Shown here: positions 25,424 to 34,105 of the stretch, piece after piece | How positions within the stretch are numbered: position 1 is the first letter of the stretch | Layout: the number at the start of each line of letters is the position of its first letter | NCBI RefSeq assembly: GCF_016428595.1 | Contig: NZ_JAELVQ010000020.1 | Span: 1-56,835, forward strand | Direction of reading: 5' to 3' | From: Snuella sedimenti | GTDB taxonomy: Bacteria; Bacteroidota; Bacteroidia; Flavobacteriales; Flavobacteriaceae | DNA length: 56,835 nucleotides | Program-made: the position numbers and the translations under genes | The notes under the pieces: generated by a model | What the model was told of the DNA's origin: nothing | Database searches by the model: none | Seen by the model: only the letters and a program-made list of their open reading frames with translations

Positions 25424-25455
25424 TAAAAAGCGCTACCATATCGGTAACGCTTTAA
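25424..25455 (-). terminator. Terminator of the T9SS-sorting-domain gene
   Basis: AAAGCGCTACC and GGTAACGCTTT pair around a short ATATC loop, allowing one mismatch. On the minus strand the hairpin runs into TTTTTATTTTA. Confidence 0.7.
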
Positions 25456-25472
25456 GGTTTATGTTTGAAAAT

Positions 25473-25814
25473 TTATTTTATAACTAATTTTCTGGTTTCA
25501 CTAACAGTTCCTTCTGTTATTTTTAAAATGTATACCCCTTTGCTAAATTGGGATATATTTAATTCTTTGCCTGTTAACATCGTTACGTAAATTTGTTTTC
25601 CTAATACATTAAAAAACTGAACCTTTTTAGTCAAATTTCGTTTAGATGTAATATATATATAGGTTTTTCCGTTACTAACAGGGTTAGGATATATTGAAAG
25701 ACCATCAATATTTTGATGAATAGAAGGGTTTGTAGCATTGCTTTGGGAAAACCCGATTTGGGTTGTAAAGCATGCTAAGGTTATTAATAAAATAAAAAAG
25801 TAGTTTTTTTGCAT
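25473..25814 (-). CDS. Minimal T9SS type A sorting-domain protein
   Basis: The 113-residue product is a signal peptide (MQKNYFFILLITLACFTTQIGFSQ), about 15 linker residues and then a complete type A sorting domain: LSIYPNPVSNGKTYIYI, KVQFFNVLGKQIY, LNISQFSKGVYILKI and a closing TRKLVIK. Sorting domains normally direct large cargo through the type IX secretion system for surface attachment. Here there is almost no cargo. It is divergent from a response-regulator gene, with a 205-base shared upstream region. Confidence 0.85.
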   Translation of the reverse strand: MQKNYFFILLITLACFTTQIGFSQSNATNPSIHQNIDGLSIYPNPVSNGKTYIYITSKRNLTKKVQFFNVLGKQIYVTMLTGKELNISQFSKGVYILKITEGTVSETRKLVIK

Positions 25815-25902
25815 AGTTTCTATTCAACAATATAAATGTAATAAATATTAACAAAAGTTGTACCAAAAAAGTGTTAAAGATTTATACGGTTCGTCGAAAG
25901 AT

Positions 25903-25910
25903 TACCTTTG
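25903..25910 (+). promoter_or_regulatory. Probable -7 box upstream of the two-component operon
   Basis: TACCTTTG matches TANNTTTG, 110 bases before the chosen ATG of the response regulator. No convincing -33 TTG. Confidence 0.3.
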
Positions 25911-26019
25911 TGTAAGGTGTGTGTTATGGTAATGTTATTAATTGTTTGATTTTAACAAAATTGTGTTATTAGTTTTATCTTTACTTCAAAAAATAAAGCA
26001 TACATTAATTATCAATAAA

Positions 26020-26700
26020 ATGACTGAGAAAGATATTAAAATACTGCTAGTAGATGATGAGCCCGATATTTTAGAGATTGTGGGTTATAACTTATCAAAT
26101 GAGGGCTATCAGGTAATTACGGCAGAGAATGGTCATGAAGGTGTAAAAAAGGCAAAGAAAGAACTTCCACATTTAATTATTCTTGATGTAATGATGCCGG
26201 AAATGGATGGTATCGAGGCTTGTGAGCTTATTAGGAAACATCCAGAATTAAAGCATTCCATCGTTACATTTTTAACTGCAAGAGGAGAAGATTATTCGCA
26301 AGTAGCTGGTTTTGATGCGGGTGCAGATGACTATATAACAAAACCTATAAAGCCTAAAGTGTTGGTGAGTAAAGTCAAAGCTTTGTTAAGACGTTTTAAG
26401 CAAGAAGAAAACGATACAACCGTAAAATTAGGTAATCTGGTTATCGATAGAGATGAATATAAGATCATTTTAAAAGGAAAAGAGATTGTCCTACCAAGAA
26501 AAGAATTTGAATTATTATCTTTATTGGCATCAAAGCCGGGAAAAGTGTTTAAGCGTGAAGATATTCTTGATACGGTATGGGGTAACGAAGTAGTTGTTGG
26601 TGGACGGACTATCGATGTGCATATTCGTAAGCTACGTGAAAAAATTGGTGACGATAGTTTTAAAACAGTTAAAGGTGTTGGTTATAAGTTTGTTGATTGA
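26020..26700 (+). CDS. OmpR/PhoB-family response regulator
   Basis: The 226-residue protein has a receiver domain with the acidic pair DDE (12-14), phospho-acceptor Asp56 in LIILDVMMPEMDG and the conserved Lys in DYITKPIKP, then a winged-helix DNA-binding domain (LPRKEFELLSLLASKPGKVFKREDIL ... VGGRTIDVHIRKLREKIG). ATG 26020 (MTEKDIKILLVDDE) is the natural start; an upstream in-frame extension adds non-homologous sequence. The kinase gene overlaps its stop by one base. It probably controls envelope or phosphate-type stress genes, which the sequence cannot show. Confidence 0.9.
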   Translation: MTEKDIKILLVDDEPDILEIVGYNLSNEGYQVITAENGHEGVKKAKKELPHLIILDVMMPEMDGIEACELIRKHPELKHSIVTFLTARGEDYSQVAGFDAGADDYITKPIKPKVLVSKVKALLRRFKQEENDTTVKLGNLVIDRDEYKIILKGKEIVLPRKEFELLSLLASKPGKVFKREDILDTVWGNEVVVGGRTIDVHIRKLREKIGDDSFKTVKGVGYKFVD

Positions 26701-27743
26701 TGCGGACAAAATTTAAAAGGTCATATAAATTTGCAATTAAAACATCGTTTTATATTACACTCTTTATAACGCTCTTAACGAGTGTTTTTTTATACTATTT
26801 CTTTGAGTTTAAATGGGGAGCTATAATTGTTTTTGCCATTACGACATATCTATTCTCATTTTTTGTAATTCAGTTTAGGGTCGAGCGATTTATTTACAAA
26901 CGTGTAAAGAAAATATACGATGATTTAACGCTATTGGAATCCACGAGCTTTAGCAAAGGTCCTATAACTACAGACATGCAAACCCTTACTCATGAAATTG
27001 ATAAGTTTGCGCGTGATAAAAAGTTGGAAATAGAAGCACTTAAAATACGAGAGAAATACAGAAAAGAGTTTCTAGGGAATGTTTCGCACGAATTAAAAAC
27101 ACCATTGTTTACGGTTCAAGGTTATATATTAACCCTGTTAGATGGTGCCATGAACGATAAGAACATTCGGGAAAAATATTTGGAACGTGCCAGTAAAGGT
27201 GTTGAACGATTAAGTTATATAATTAAAGATTTAGATATGATCACTAAGCTGGAAACAGGTGATTTAAGTCTAAACATGGTAACGTTTGATATTGTTGAAT
27301 TGGTGAAAAGTGTTTTTGAAATGTTAGAGATGAAAGCTAACAAAAAGAAGATTACATTAACTTTTGATACCGATTATCCTAAGCCTATATTGATTAAAGC
27401 AGATAAAGAACGCATTCAGCAGGTGTTGGTCAACCTTATTGTAAACTCTTTAAAATATGGTAGGGAAAAAGGAACTACCGAGGTAAGTATTGAAAACCTT
27501 ATAAAAAATAAGGTAATTATACGGGTAACCGATAATGGAGAAGGCATTGAAGAAAAACATTTGCCACGTTTATTTGAACGGTTTTATAGGGTCGATAAAA
27601 GCGGTTCTAGAAAAGAAGGCGGTTCTGGATTGGGGCTCTCTATAGTAAAACATATAATAGAAGCGCATGGCGAGAAGATATATGTAGAAAGTGAGTTTGG
27701 TGTAGGTAGTGAATTTTCATTTACACTCGAAAAGGCTAAATAG
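26700..27743 (+). CDS. Membrane sensor histidine kinase
   Basis: From ATG 26700 the 347-residue protein has two N-terminal transmembrane helices (about 12-34 and 40-58) with almost no periplasmic loop, then HisKA with the phospho-His130 in FLGNVSHELKTPL and a HATPase domain with VLVNLIVNSLKYG (N box), VTDNGEGIEEKHL (G1) and GGSGLGLSIVKHI (G2). It is the cognate kinase of the preceding regulator, as stop and start share one base. The short extracytoplasmic part suggests it senses within the membrane or via a partner. The last 27 bases overlap the convergent gene. Confidence 0.9.
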   Translation: MRTKFKRSYKFAIKTSFYITLFITLLTSVFLYYFFEFKWGAIIVFAITTYLFSFFVIQFRVERFIYKRVKKIYDDLTLLESTSFSKGPITTDMQTLTHEIDKFARDKKLEIEALKIREKYRKEFLGNVSHELKTPLFTVQGYILTLLDGAMNDKNIREKYLERASKGVERLSYIIKDLDMITKLETGDLSLNMVTFDIVELVKSVFEMLEMKANKKKITLTFDTDYPKPILIKADKERIQQVLVNLIVNSLKYGREKGTTEVSIENLIKNKVIIRVTDNGEGIEEKHLPRLFERFYRVDKSGSRKEGGSGLGLSIVKHIIEAHGEKIYVESEFGVGSEFSFTLEKAK

Positions 27744-28772
27744 GTTCTTAAAATCGGGTTTATATTCCATAGTGCTTAAGCCTTTATAGGAAGAAGCATG
27801 TTTAATTTTATCCAATGTAAACGATTTTTGACTGCAACTTGCAACTAAGCCTTGATCGCTTAGACGTTTTGCTAAATATTCCTGTTCCGATTGCCCAGGG
27901 GTAGGTATAAAAAAAGCTTGCTTATTCAGTTTTGCCAAATCCATAATAGTAGTATAACCAGACCGGGCAATAACCAATTCACTTTCATTTATAGTTTTTT
28001 CTAACAAATCAGAAGTCATAAAATTATAAATGGTCATGTTTCCCACCGTTTCTATAGTCTGTTCTTTTTCCATGATACCTTTTACAAAAACCACTCTACC
28101 ATTGTAATTGTTTAAAGCTTTAAAGAGTATTGTTTCTAAAAGGGAGCGCTGTGGTTCCGGTCCTGAGAGAAGCACTAAGATGTCGTTGACCATTGGGGTG
28201 TTTTTTGTTTCAAATCGACTTAAAGGGCCTATGTGGTATGTAGGTATCTCATATGTTTTAGGATGTCCCAACTTTCCGCTTAAGTTAATATCACCTTTGG
28301 AGTCCGGTACCCAGCAAGCATCAAACTGTTTAATAAAATGCAGGTGGATTTTTGTGCTAAACCATGTTGTGTAACCACTCAAAACATTTAGTTGGTGTGT
28401 TATGAAAACAGAAGGGACTTTTCTGCCGTAAACGCCCAGCCTGTTGTCCGAAATAATGCCCTTTACATGGTAAGTGTTAACAATTCTATCTATAATTTGT
28501 TTCTCTGTGTTAATCGCTTTTAGTAGTCGAGGCGTTGTTTTAAGAATTTTTAATTTAAAGTGTTTTCCGTTTTTGGGATATGTAATATTATATGCAGGTA
28601 ACTCAATTGCTATAAGTTTAGGGAATTCCTTTTTAAGGAGGGATAGTGCATTGCCATCGCTGGCAAGTATTGGTGTGTAGCCGTAATCGGATAGCGCTTT
28701 GATAATTGGGATACAGCGCGTCGCATGTCCTAACCCCCAATGTAACGGAGCTACTAAAATTCGTTTACCCAT
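27717..28772 (-). CDS. MurG/GT28-like glycosyltransferase
   Basis: The 351-residue protein begins MGKRILVAPLHWGLGHATRCIPIIKAL, the N-terminal motif of GT-B transferases that act on UDP-sugars, and has VLLSGPEPQRSLLE and the donor-site ARSGYTTIMDLAKLNKQAFFIPTPGQSEQEYLAKRL. This is similar in plan to MurG and glycolipid synthases but belongs to a distinct conserved Bacteroidetes family. Substrate unknown. No signal peptide. Overlaps the histidine kinase end by 27 bases. Confidence 0.75.
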   Translation of the reverse strand: MGKRILVAPLHWGLGHATRCIPIIKALSDYGYTPILASDGNALSLLKKEFPKLIAIELPAYNITYPKNGKHFKLKILKTTPRLLKAINTEKQIIDRIVNTYHVKGIISDNRLGVYGRKVPSVFITHQLNVLSGYTTWFSTKIHLHFIKQFDACWVPDSKGDINLSGKLGHPKTYEIPTYHIGPLSRFETKNTPMVNDILVLLSGPEPQRSLLETILFKALNNYNGRVVFVKGIMEKEQTIETVGNMTIYNFMTSDLLEKTINESELVIARSGYTTIMDLAKLNKQAFFIPTPGQSEQEYLAKRLSDQGLVASCSQKSFTLDKIKHASSYKGLSTMEYKPDFKNLFSLFECK

Positions 28773-28927
28773 GGCTGTCTTTTATTGTCCCTTTTAACCC
28801 TTTTCGATTTGTAAAAAAGGGGAAAGCATCTTTTGATAACACTTTATTTAACTTTTTACCGAATTCAAAGATAAGCATATATACACTCTCATATATTTCC
28901 TTAATTTTACCAAAATTTTAAATAAAA

Positions 28928-29605
28928 GTGGGAAGTAAGAACAAGCTCAAGCGATTTAGGGAAAATGAAACCTTTGGAAATGTTTATCAACCAACAAGAG
29001 ATGAGTTGGTTGACGAAAAGTTTGCATTAAAAGGTAATTGGAATGCAACAGTTTTTAGGAATGAAAACCCTTTGGTTTTGGAGTTGGGCTGTGGTAAAGG
29101 AGAATATTCTATTGCATTGGCTAAGAAGTATCCAAATAAAAACTTTATAGGTATAGATATAAAAGGAGCTCGTTTTTGGAGAGGTGCTAAGACTGCTGTA
29201 GAAGATGAAATTCCTAACGTAGCGTTTTTGAGAACGCAGATAGAGCTAATACAATATGCTTTTGCCGAAAATGAAGTAGATGAAATTTGGATTACTTTTC
29301 CAGATCCCCAAATAAAATATAAGCGCACAAAACACCGTATGACCAATGCTGCGTTTTTGGAGCGATATAAAAAGATATTAAAACCTGAGGGCGTTGTTAA
29401 TTTAAAAACCGATAGTGAGTTTATGCACGGTTATACCTTAGGCCTGTTACATGGGGCGGGGCATGAAGTGTTGTATGCCAATCATAATGTGTATAAGCTA
29501 GAAGGAAGTCCCGAAGACGTTACGAGCGTGCAAACCTTTTACGAAACGCAATACCTAGAGCAAGAAAAACCAATTACGTATATTAGATTCAAAATTAAAG
29601 CTTAG
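28928..29605 (+). CDS. trmB: tRNA (guanine(46)-N7)-methyltransferase
   Basis: The 225-residue enzyme methylates G46 in the tRNA variable loop using SAM. LELGCGKGEYS is the SAM site, IGIDIKGARFWRG follows, and the family signature IWITFPDPQIKYKRTKHRM is intact, with LKTDSEFM downstream. GTG 28928 is used as start, since no ATG precedes the conserved GSKNKLKRF. The LysE gene begins on the last base of its stop codon. Confidence 0.92.
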   Translation: MGSKNKLKRFRENETFGNVYQPTRDELVDEKFALKGNWNATVFRNENPLVLELGCGKGEYSIALAKKYPNKNFIGIDIKGARFWRGAKTAVEDEIPNVAFLRTQIELIQYAFAENEVDEIWITFPDPQIKYKRTKHRMTNAAFLERYKKILKPEGVVNLKTDSEFMHGYTLGLLHGAGHEVLYANHNVYKLEGSPEDVTSVQTFYETQYLEQEKPITYIRFKIKA

Positions 29606-30234
29606 TGAATTTAACATTAGTTTTTTTCTTGGGATTGGTTATTGCGCTTATTGGTGTTATTCCTCCAGGACTGCTTAATATGACTGCGGCTAAAATAAGT
29701 TTAAAAGAAGGGCATGTTAGGGGTATTATGTTTTCGGTTGGAGTATGCTTAATTGTAATAGTTCAAACGTATGTTGCTGCTATTTTTGCTCGGTATTTAA
29801 GTAGTCATTTAGAGATTGTAGATATTCTTCAGCGTGTAGCTTTTGTGATTTTTGTTTTAATAACGGTATATTTTTTACTTATTGCCAAAAAGCAACCTAA
29901 GCAACAAATTGAGCCTCGTGTACGAAGTAAACATAGTCGTTTTTTTCAAGGTTTGTTTCTGTCCAGTATTAATGTGTTTCCTATTCCATATCAAGCTTAT
30001 ATGACCGTTACTTTGGCTTCTTTTGGTTGGTTGAAGTTTGACCAAACAAGCATTATATCTTATGTAGCTGGAGCCGCTATGGGAACCTTTGTGATGCTGT
30101 ATGTTTATATTTTTTTCTTCGATAAAATTAAAGATAAATCCATAACGTCGCAAAAGAGCATGAATTACCTTATAGGAGGCATTACAGGTGTTATCTCGAT
30201 AGTTACTTTAATCAATATTATTAAGGAATTATAA
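29605..30234 (+). CDS. LysE-family transporter
   Basis: The 209-residue membrane protein has about six hydrophobic helices. The N-terminal LVIALIGVIPPGLLNMTAAKISLKEG is the LysE/RhtB signature with the conserved Pro-Pro-Gly. Family members export amino acids. The GTG start at 29605 overlaps the trmB stop by one base, so it is translationally coupled. The substrate is not predictable. Confidence 0.82.
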   Translation: MNLTLVFFLGLVIALIGVIPPGLLNMTAAKISLKEGHVRGIMFSVGVCLIVIVQTYVAAIFARYLSSHLEIVDILQRVAFVIFVLITVYFLLIAKKQPKQQIEPRVRSKHSRFFQGLFLSSINVFPIPYQAYMTVTLASFGWLKFDQTSIISYVAGAAMGTFVMLYVYIFFFDKIKDKSITSQKSMNYLIGGITGVISIVTLINIIKEL

Positions 30235-30235
30235 G

Positions 30236-30565
30236 GTGAAACCAGAAACGTTAAATTTTTTTGATAAAGTTTATGAAGTAGCTAGGCAAATCCCATATGG
30301 TCGGGTTACGAGCTACGGCGCCATAGCGAATTACCTTGGTGCTGCTAGGAGTGCCCGAATGGTTGGTTATGCTATGAACGGATCTGCCGGAAAAGACGTG
30401 CCAGCTCATCGTGTGGTTAATAGAAAAGGTTTACTTACAGGGAAGCATCATTTTGAAGGCACTAATCTCATGCAACAACTTTTGGAGAATGAAGGAGTGG
30501 TGGTAATAGATAATCAAATTCAAGACTTTAATCAGGTGTTTTGGGATCCGGCAAAGGAACTTTAA
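30236..30565 (+). CDS. Alkyltransferase-like (ATL) MGMT-family protein
   Basis: The 109-residue protein is the DNA-binding half of an O6-alkylguanine transferase: PYGRVTSYGAIANYLG, ARMVGYAMNG (with the Arg finger) and GLLTGKHHFEG. In the active-site motif the Cys of PCHR is Ala57 (PAHRVV), so it cannot accept alkyl groups. ATL proteins flip alkylated bases and hand them to nucleotide excision repair. GTG start one base after the LysE stop. Its TAA stop is the target duplication of MITE copy 3. Confidence 0.9.
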   Translation: MKPETLNFFDKVYEVARQIPYGRVTSYGAIANYLGAARSARMVGYAMNGSAGKDVPAHRVVNRKGLLTGKHHFEGTNLMQQLLENEGVVVIDNQIQDFNQVFWDPAKEL

Positions 30566-30726
30566 GAGACTGTTTAAAATTCGTTTTTGAAATTTGTTAT
30601 AGGTCATTTTTTTGCCAATTAAGGCTTTAAAACCAGAGTTTAGCAACGCTAAATGAGGATTTTCATAACGAAAAGTGGTGAAAAAAGGGGCATAACAAAA
30701 CCAAAAGGTGGAATTTAAACAGTCTC
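30566..30726 (+). mobile_element. MITE copy 3 (161 bp, inserted at the ATL stop codon)
   Basis: Two substitutions relative to copy 1. The left TAA duplication (30563-30565) is the stop codon of the ATL gene and the right one is 30727-30729. The insertion split the stop from its downstream DNA without changing the protein. The remainder of the gap to 30952 contains a TATATTTG box at 30864 and no gene. Confidence 0.9.
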
Positions 30727-30863
30727 TAACAATTCAGAATTAAATGTAATTGGTTTTCTTCTTTGTGAAAAAGATTAAACACTTCTTTAGTTCGATAAAT
30801 TTTACAAATATTTACATCAATAAAACTTTTAACTCCTGTCTTCTGTCTTCCAGCTTTATTACA

Positions 30864-30871
30864 TATATTTG
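30864..30871 (+). promoter_or_regulatory. Possible -7 box for the Mrp-NifU genes
   Basis: TATATTTG matches TANNTTTG, 82 bases before the Mrp start. No clear -33 element. Confidence 0.3.
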
Positions 30872-30952
30872 CATCTTAGAATGATTCTTAATAATTGAAA
30901 AGGAACCGATTAGAGTATAAACCTTTTAATTTGGTTTCCATTATCTCATAAA

Positions 30953-32089
30953 ATGAAGCTCAATAAAAAAGATATATTAAAAGCACTTGAATCCATTACG
31001 GTGCCAGGAGAAGGCCAAAATATGGTAGAGAGTGGTGCTGTGAAAAATGTTGTGACTTTTGGCGACGAGGTTATTGTAGATTTAACTATAAAAAATCCTA
31101 GTTTGCAAGCAAAAAAGCGAACTGAAGTAGATGTTTTAAAAACAATACACGAACAGGTTTATGAAAAGGCTAAAATTACAGTTAATGTAAAAGTCGATGC
31201 ACCAGCCCAGCCAGCAAAAAATGTAATAAAGGGGAAACCAGTACCCGGTATACAAAATATTGTGGCTGTAGCTTCAGGAAAAGGTGGCGTTGGAAAATCT
31301 ACTGTTACTGCAAATTTAGCAGTAAGTCTTGCTAAAATGGGATTTAAAGTAGGTGTGTTAGACGCCGATATTTATGGGCCTTCCATTCCTATTATGTTCG
31401 ATGTAGAAGCAGAAAGACCTCTAGCTGTTAATATAGATGGGAAGTCTAAAATGAAGCCAGTTGAAAACCATGGTGTTAAAGTGCTTTCTATTGGTTTTTT
31501 CACTAAGCCTAATCAAGCTGTTGTTTGGAGAGGGCCTATGGCAGCAAAAGCCTTAAATCAGATGATTTTTGATGCGCATTGGGGGGAACTTGATTTTATG
31601 TTGATCGATTTGCCACCAGGAACAGGAGACATACACTTAAGTATTATGCAATCCCTTCCTATTACGGGTGCGGTAATTGTTAGTACACCTCAAAATGTAG
31701 CTTTAGCCGATGCAAAAAAGGGTGTGGCTATGTTTCAGCAGGAAAGTATTAATGTGCCAGTTTTAGGGCTTATAGAAAATATGGCTTATTTTACGCCAGA
31801 TGAATTACCGGATAATAAATACTATATCTTTGGTAAAGAAGGAGCAAGAAATTTAGCCGAAGATCTTAAAGTTCCTTTTTTGGGAGAGATTCCGTTGGTG
31901 CAGAGTATTCGTGAGGCAGGAGATGTAGGTCGTCCAGCCGCTTTACAAACGGCAACACCTTTGGAGCGTGCTTTTGAAGTGTTGACTCAAAATGTGGTGC
32001 AGGAGGTTGTAAGACGAAATGATAGTTTGCCTCCAACCGAAGCAATAAAAATTACAACAATGGCTGGTTGCTCAGCAGTTAAAAAATAG
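30953..32089 (+). CDS. Mrp/NBP35-family P-loop ATPase (iron-sulfur carrier type)
   Basis: The 378-residue protein has an N-terminal DUF59/MIP18-like domain (1-85; DILKALESITVPGEGQNMVESGAVKNV) and a P-loop ATPase domain with GKGGVGKST at 109-117 and VLDADIYGPSIP. In other bacteria Mrp/ApbC binds and transfers Fe-S clusters through a C-terminal CxxC. Here the segment after LIENMAYF reads TPDELPDNKYYIFGKEG, with no Cys pair; a single Cys lies near the end. A NifU gene follows after three bases and a ferredoxin after that, supporting an Fe-S role. Confidence 0.88.
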   Translation: MKLNKKDILKALESITVPGEGQNMVESGAVKNVVTFGDEVIVDLTIKNPSLQAKKRTEVDVLKTIHEQVYEKAKITVNVKVDAPAQPAKNVIKGKPVPGIQNIVAVASGKGGVGKSTVTANLAVSLAKMGFKVGVLDADIYGPSIPIMFDVEAERPLAVNIDGKSKMKPVENHGVKVLSIGFFTKPNQAVVWRGPMAAKALNQMIFDAHWGELDFMLIDLPPGTGDIHLSIMQSLPITGAVIVSTPQNVALADAKKGVAMFQQESINVPVLGLIENMAYFTPDELPDNKYYIFGKEGARNLAEDLKVPFLGEIPLVQSIREAGDVGRPAALQTATPLERAFEVLTQNVVQEVVRRNDSLPPTEAIKITTMAGCSAVKK

Positions 32090-32092
32090 CAG

Positions 32093-32335
32093 ATGACTTC
32101 AGAAGAATTAAGACTAAATGTTGAAAAAGCCTTAGATGAGATTCGTCCGTTTCTACAAAGTGATGGTGGCGATATTTCGTTGTTATCCATTGAAAACGGT
32201 TCATTGGTAAAAGTTCAGCTTCAAGGGGCGTGCGTGGGATGTAGTGTAAATCAAATGACACTTAAATCAGGGGTCGAAATGACCATCAAAAAATACGCAC
32301 CGCAAATAGAACAGGTTATTAATATTGAAGTTTAA
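32093..32335 (+). CDS. NifU C-terminal-domain Fe-S scaffold protein
   Basis: The 80-residue protein consists solely of the NifU/Nfu domain: VEKALDEIRPFLQSDGGDISLL and GACVGCSVNQMTLKSGVE, with the cluster-binding pair Cys47 and Cys50. Such proteins hold and pass on [4Fe-4S] clusters. Three bases from the Mrp gene, so the two are co-translated and probably work together. Confidence 0.92.
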   Translation: MTSEELRLNVEKALDEIRPFLQSDGGDISLLSIENGSLVKVQLQGACVGCSVNQMTLKSGVEMTIKKYAPQIEQVINIEV

Positions 32336-32460
32336 TAATTCTAGCTTTTTAAACTCCTTGGAAATTCCCATAAATTATACCTTATAAAACACATTATATT
32401 CCCATGAATTAATTTTATGGCAATAAATATTAAATTAAGTTTACGAAAAGAAATTAAATA

Positions 32461-32793
32461 ATGGATCAGGACGTTAATATTAAAATTATAGACAGAGATG
32501 GTGTAGCACACGATATTGTTGCTCCAACCGATATGGCAATGAATCTTATGGAGGTAGTTAGGTCCTACGAATTAGCTCCTGAGGGAACAATAGGTGTTTG
32601 TGGCGGTATGGCTATGTGTGCCTCTTGTCAGTGTTATGTGTTGAGTGATACAGAATTGCCTGAAATGAGCGACGATGAAGAAGCTATGCTGTCTGAAGCC
32701 TTTGATGTTAAAGAAAATAGTAGATTGGGTTGCCAAATACCAATTACGCCAGAAATGGAAGGCTTAGAAGTTGAATTGGCTCCTGAAAGTTAA
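32461..32793 (+). CDS. [2Fe-2S] ferredoxin
   Basis: The 110-residue adrenodoxin/Isc-type ferredoxin has the ligand set CGGMAMCASCQCYV (Cys-x5-Cys-x2-Cys) and the fourth Cys in RLGCQIPITPEMEGLEVELAP. The acidic loop EMSDDEEAMLSEAFDVKENSR is typical of this type. It acts as a soluble electron carrier, probably in Fe-S assembly or a monooxygenase system. The 125-base gap from the NifU gene leaves room for a separate promoter. Confidence 0.9.
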   Translation: MDQDVNIKIIDRDGVAHDIVAPTDMAMNLMEVVRSYELAPEGTIGVCGGMAMCASCQCYVLSDTELPEMSDDEEAMLSEAFDVKENSRLGCQIPITPEMEGLEVELAPES

Positions 32794-32835
32794 AATTATT
32801 TGGGATATTGGAGTAAAAGACTTGCTTAAAAGAAC

Positions 32836-34017
32836 TTAGTGCTCTTTTAAGGAGGTTTGGTAGATCGCATCCAAAAGACTATTACTATCTTTAGTGTCTT
32901 GACTAAGCTGCCAAAACATAATGCCTCCTAGTCTGTGTTTTTTAACATAAGATGTTTTTAATCTCACAGATACAGTATCATCGTAGCTTATAAAAATACT
33001 ATCTTTTTTATTAAATAAGTATGGTGCCTTAGCTATAGTGTCCCAGTATCTTTCGAAATTTTTGTTCTTCTCATATTTTGCTCTTATTTCACTATAGGTT
33101 ATAGCGTCAACATAGGAGCCTTTATTAGTTTGGTAAAGGCCGTTGTTTTTATTGGGAACGCCTTTCCAGGTACGGCTGTAAAATGCAGAGCCCAATACAA
33201 TTTGTTCAGGTTTAACACCTTTATTTATACAGTAGTCTACAATCATCTCGGCAGAATTTAACTCATAAGTCGATTTTTGAGTTTTACTTTTTATAATAGA
33301 ATCTGCAGGTGTTCCTTTTATATGTTCAGCCTTAATTTGCCCTAATGCAGTATGATGACCTGTATATGGAGACGATGATCCAACGAGGTCGTAAGTCATA
33401 ATATTCATGTAATTTACATATTTCATTACTTCTTGGAGCTCTATGTTCTTATAGTAGTTTTTCCATCCAGCAGAAGCAAATGTTAAGGTTTGTTTTCTGT
33501 TTAATGTGTTTAGGGCTTCTCTTAACTCTTTTGTTAAAAGTGAGAAATTTTGTTTGTCTTCTGGTCGTGCTTTGGTGTTTGCTGCAGGGATGGTTGGGTA
33601 TTCCCAATCTATATCAATACCATCCAATTGGTATTTCGTGTTAAAATTAATAACACTTTTTATGAATTTTTGTCTGTTCACATAAGTATATGCCATATCT
33701 GAGAATCCTTTAGATCCCCAGCCTCCACAAGCAATCATTATTTTTAAATTAGGGTGTTTTTCCCTCTCGGAAACAAGCTGACGAAGCTTTTGGTCATAAG
33801 CATCATTTGTAAAGACCATTTCATTGTCAACTATTTTAGTAAACGAGAATATGATATGGGTTAGTTTGTCTAAGGGAAGGTCTTCTGGGTGGCTATCGTT
33901 ATTGGGAACATAGTAAGCCATAATTGCAGTAGTACGATTTTGATGAGAACCGGTTTTGCTGCAATGCACCAATGTTAGTATAACAACTGCGATGAAAAAG
34001 TGTTTTAAATATTTCAT
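32836..34017 (-). CDS. GH18-family lipoprotein (chitinase-like)
   Basis: The 393-residue protein has a lipoprotein signal (VILTLVHC) and a full glycoside hydrolase 18 barrel. The catalytic DGIDIDWEYP (DxxDxDxE) is intact, as are SFTKIVDN and IACGGWGSKGFSDM near the N-terminus and MTYDLVGSSSPYTGHHT and GGIMFWQLSQDT towards the end. Expected activity is endo-cleavage of beta-1,4 GlcNAc polymers on the cell surface or in the periplasm. Same strand as the acyl-CoA dehydrogenase, but separated by a hairpin. Confidence 0.9.
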   Translation of the reverse strand: MKYLKHFFIAVVILTLVHCSKTGSHQNRTTAIMAYYVPNNDSHPEDLPLDKLTHIIFSFTKIVDNEMVFTNDAYDQKLRQLVSEREKHPNLKIMIACGGWGSKGFSDMAYTYVNRQKFIKSVINFNTKYQLDGIDIDWEYPTIPAANTKARPEDKQNFSLLTKELREALNTLNRKQTLTFASAGWKNYYKNIELQEVMKYVNYMNIMTYDLVGSSSPYTGHHTALGQIKAEHIKGTPADSIIKSKTQKSTYELNSAEMIVDYCINKGVKPEQIVLGSAFYSRTWKGVPNKNNGLYQTNKGSYVDAITYSEIRAKYEKNKNFERYWDTIAKAPYLFNKKDSIFISYDDTVSVRLKTSYVKKHRLGGIMFWQLSQDTKDSNSLLDAIYQTSLKEH

Positions 34018-34057
34018 TAGCCTAATTTACTAATAATTATGGGTAACTGGTAATTAA

Positions 34058-34089
34058 AGAGGCTGCCTCTTTTAGAAACAGCCTTTTTA
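34058..34089 (-). terminator. Terminator-like hairpin after the acyl-CoA dehydrogenase gene
   Basis: AGGCTG and CAGCCT pair over a loop of about 13 nt, with T-rich sequence on both sides (CTTTAATT on the minus strand, TTTTTAAAG on the plus strand). Confidence 0.5.
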
Positions 34090-34105
34090 AAGTTCTGGAA
34101 TTTTA

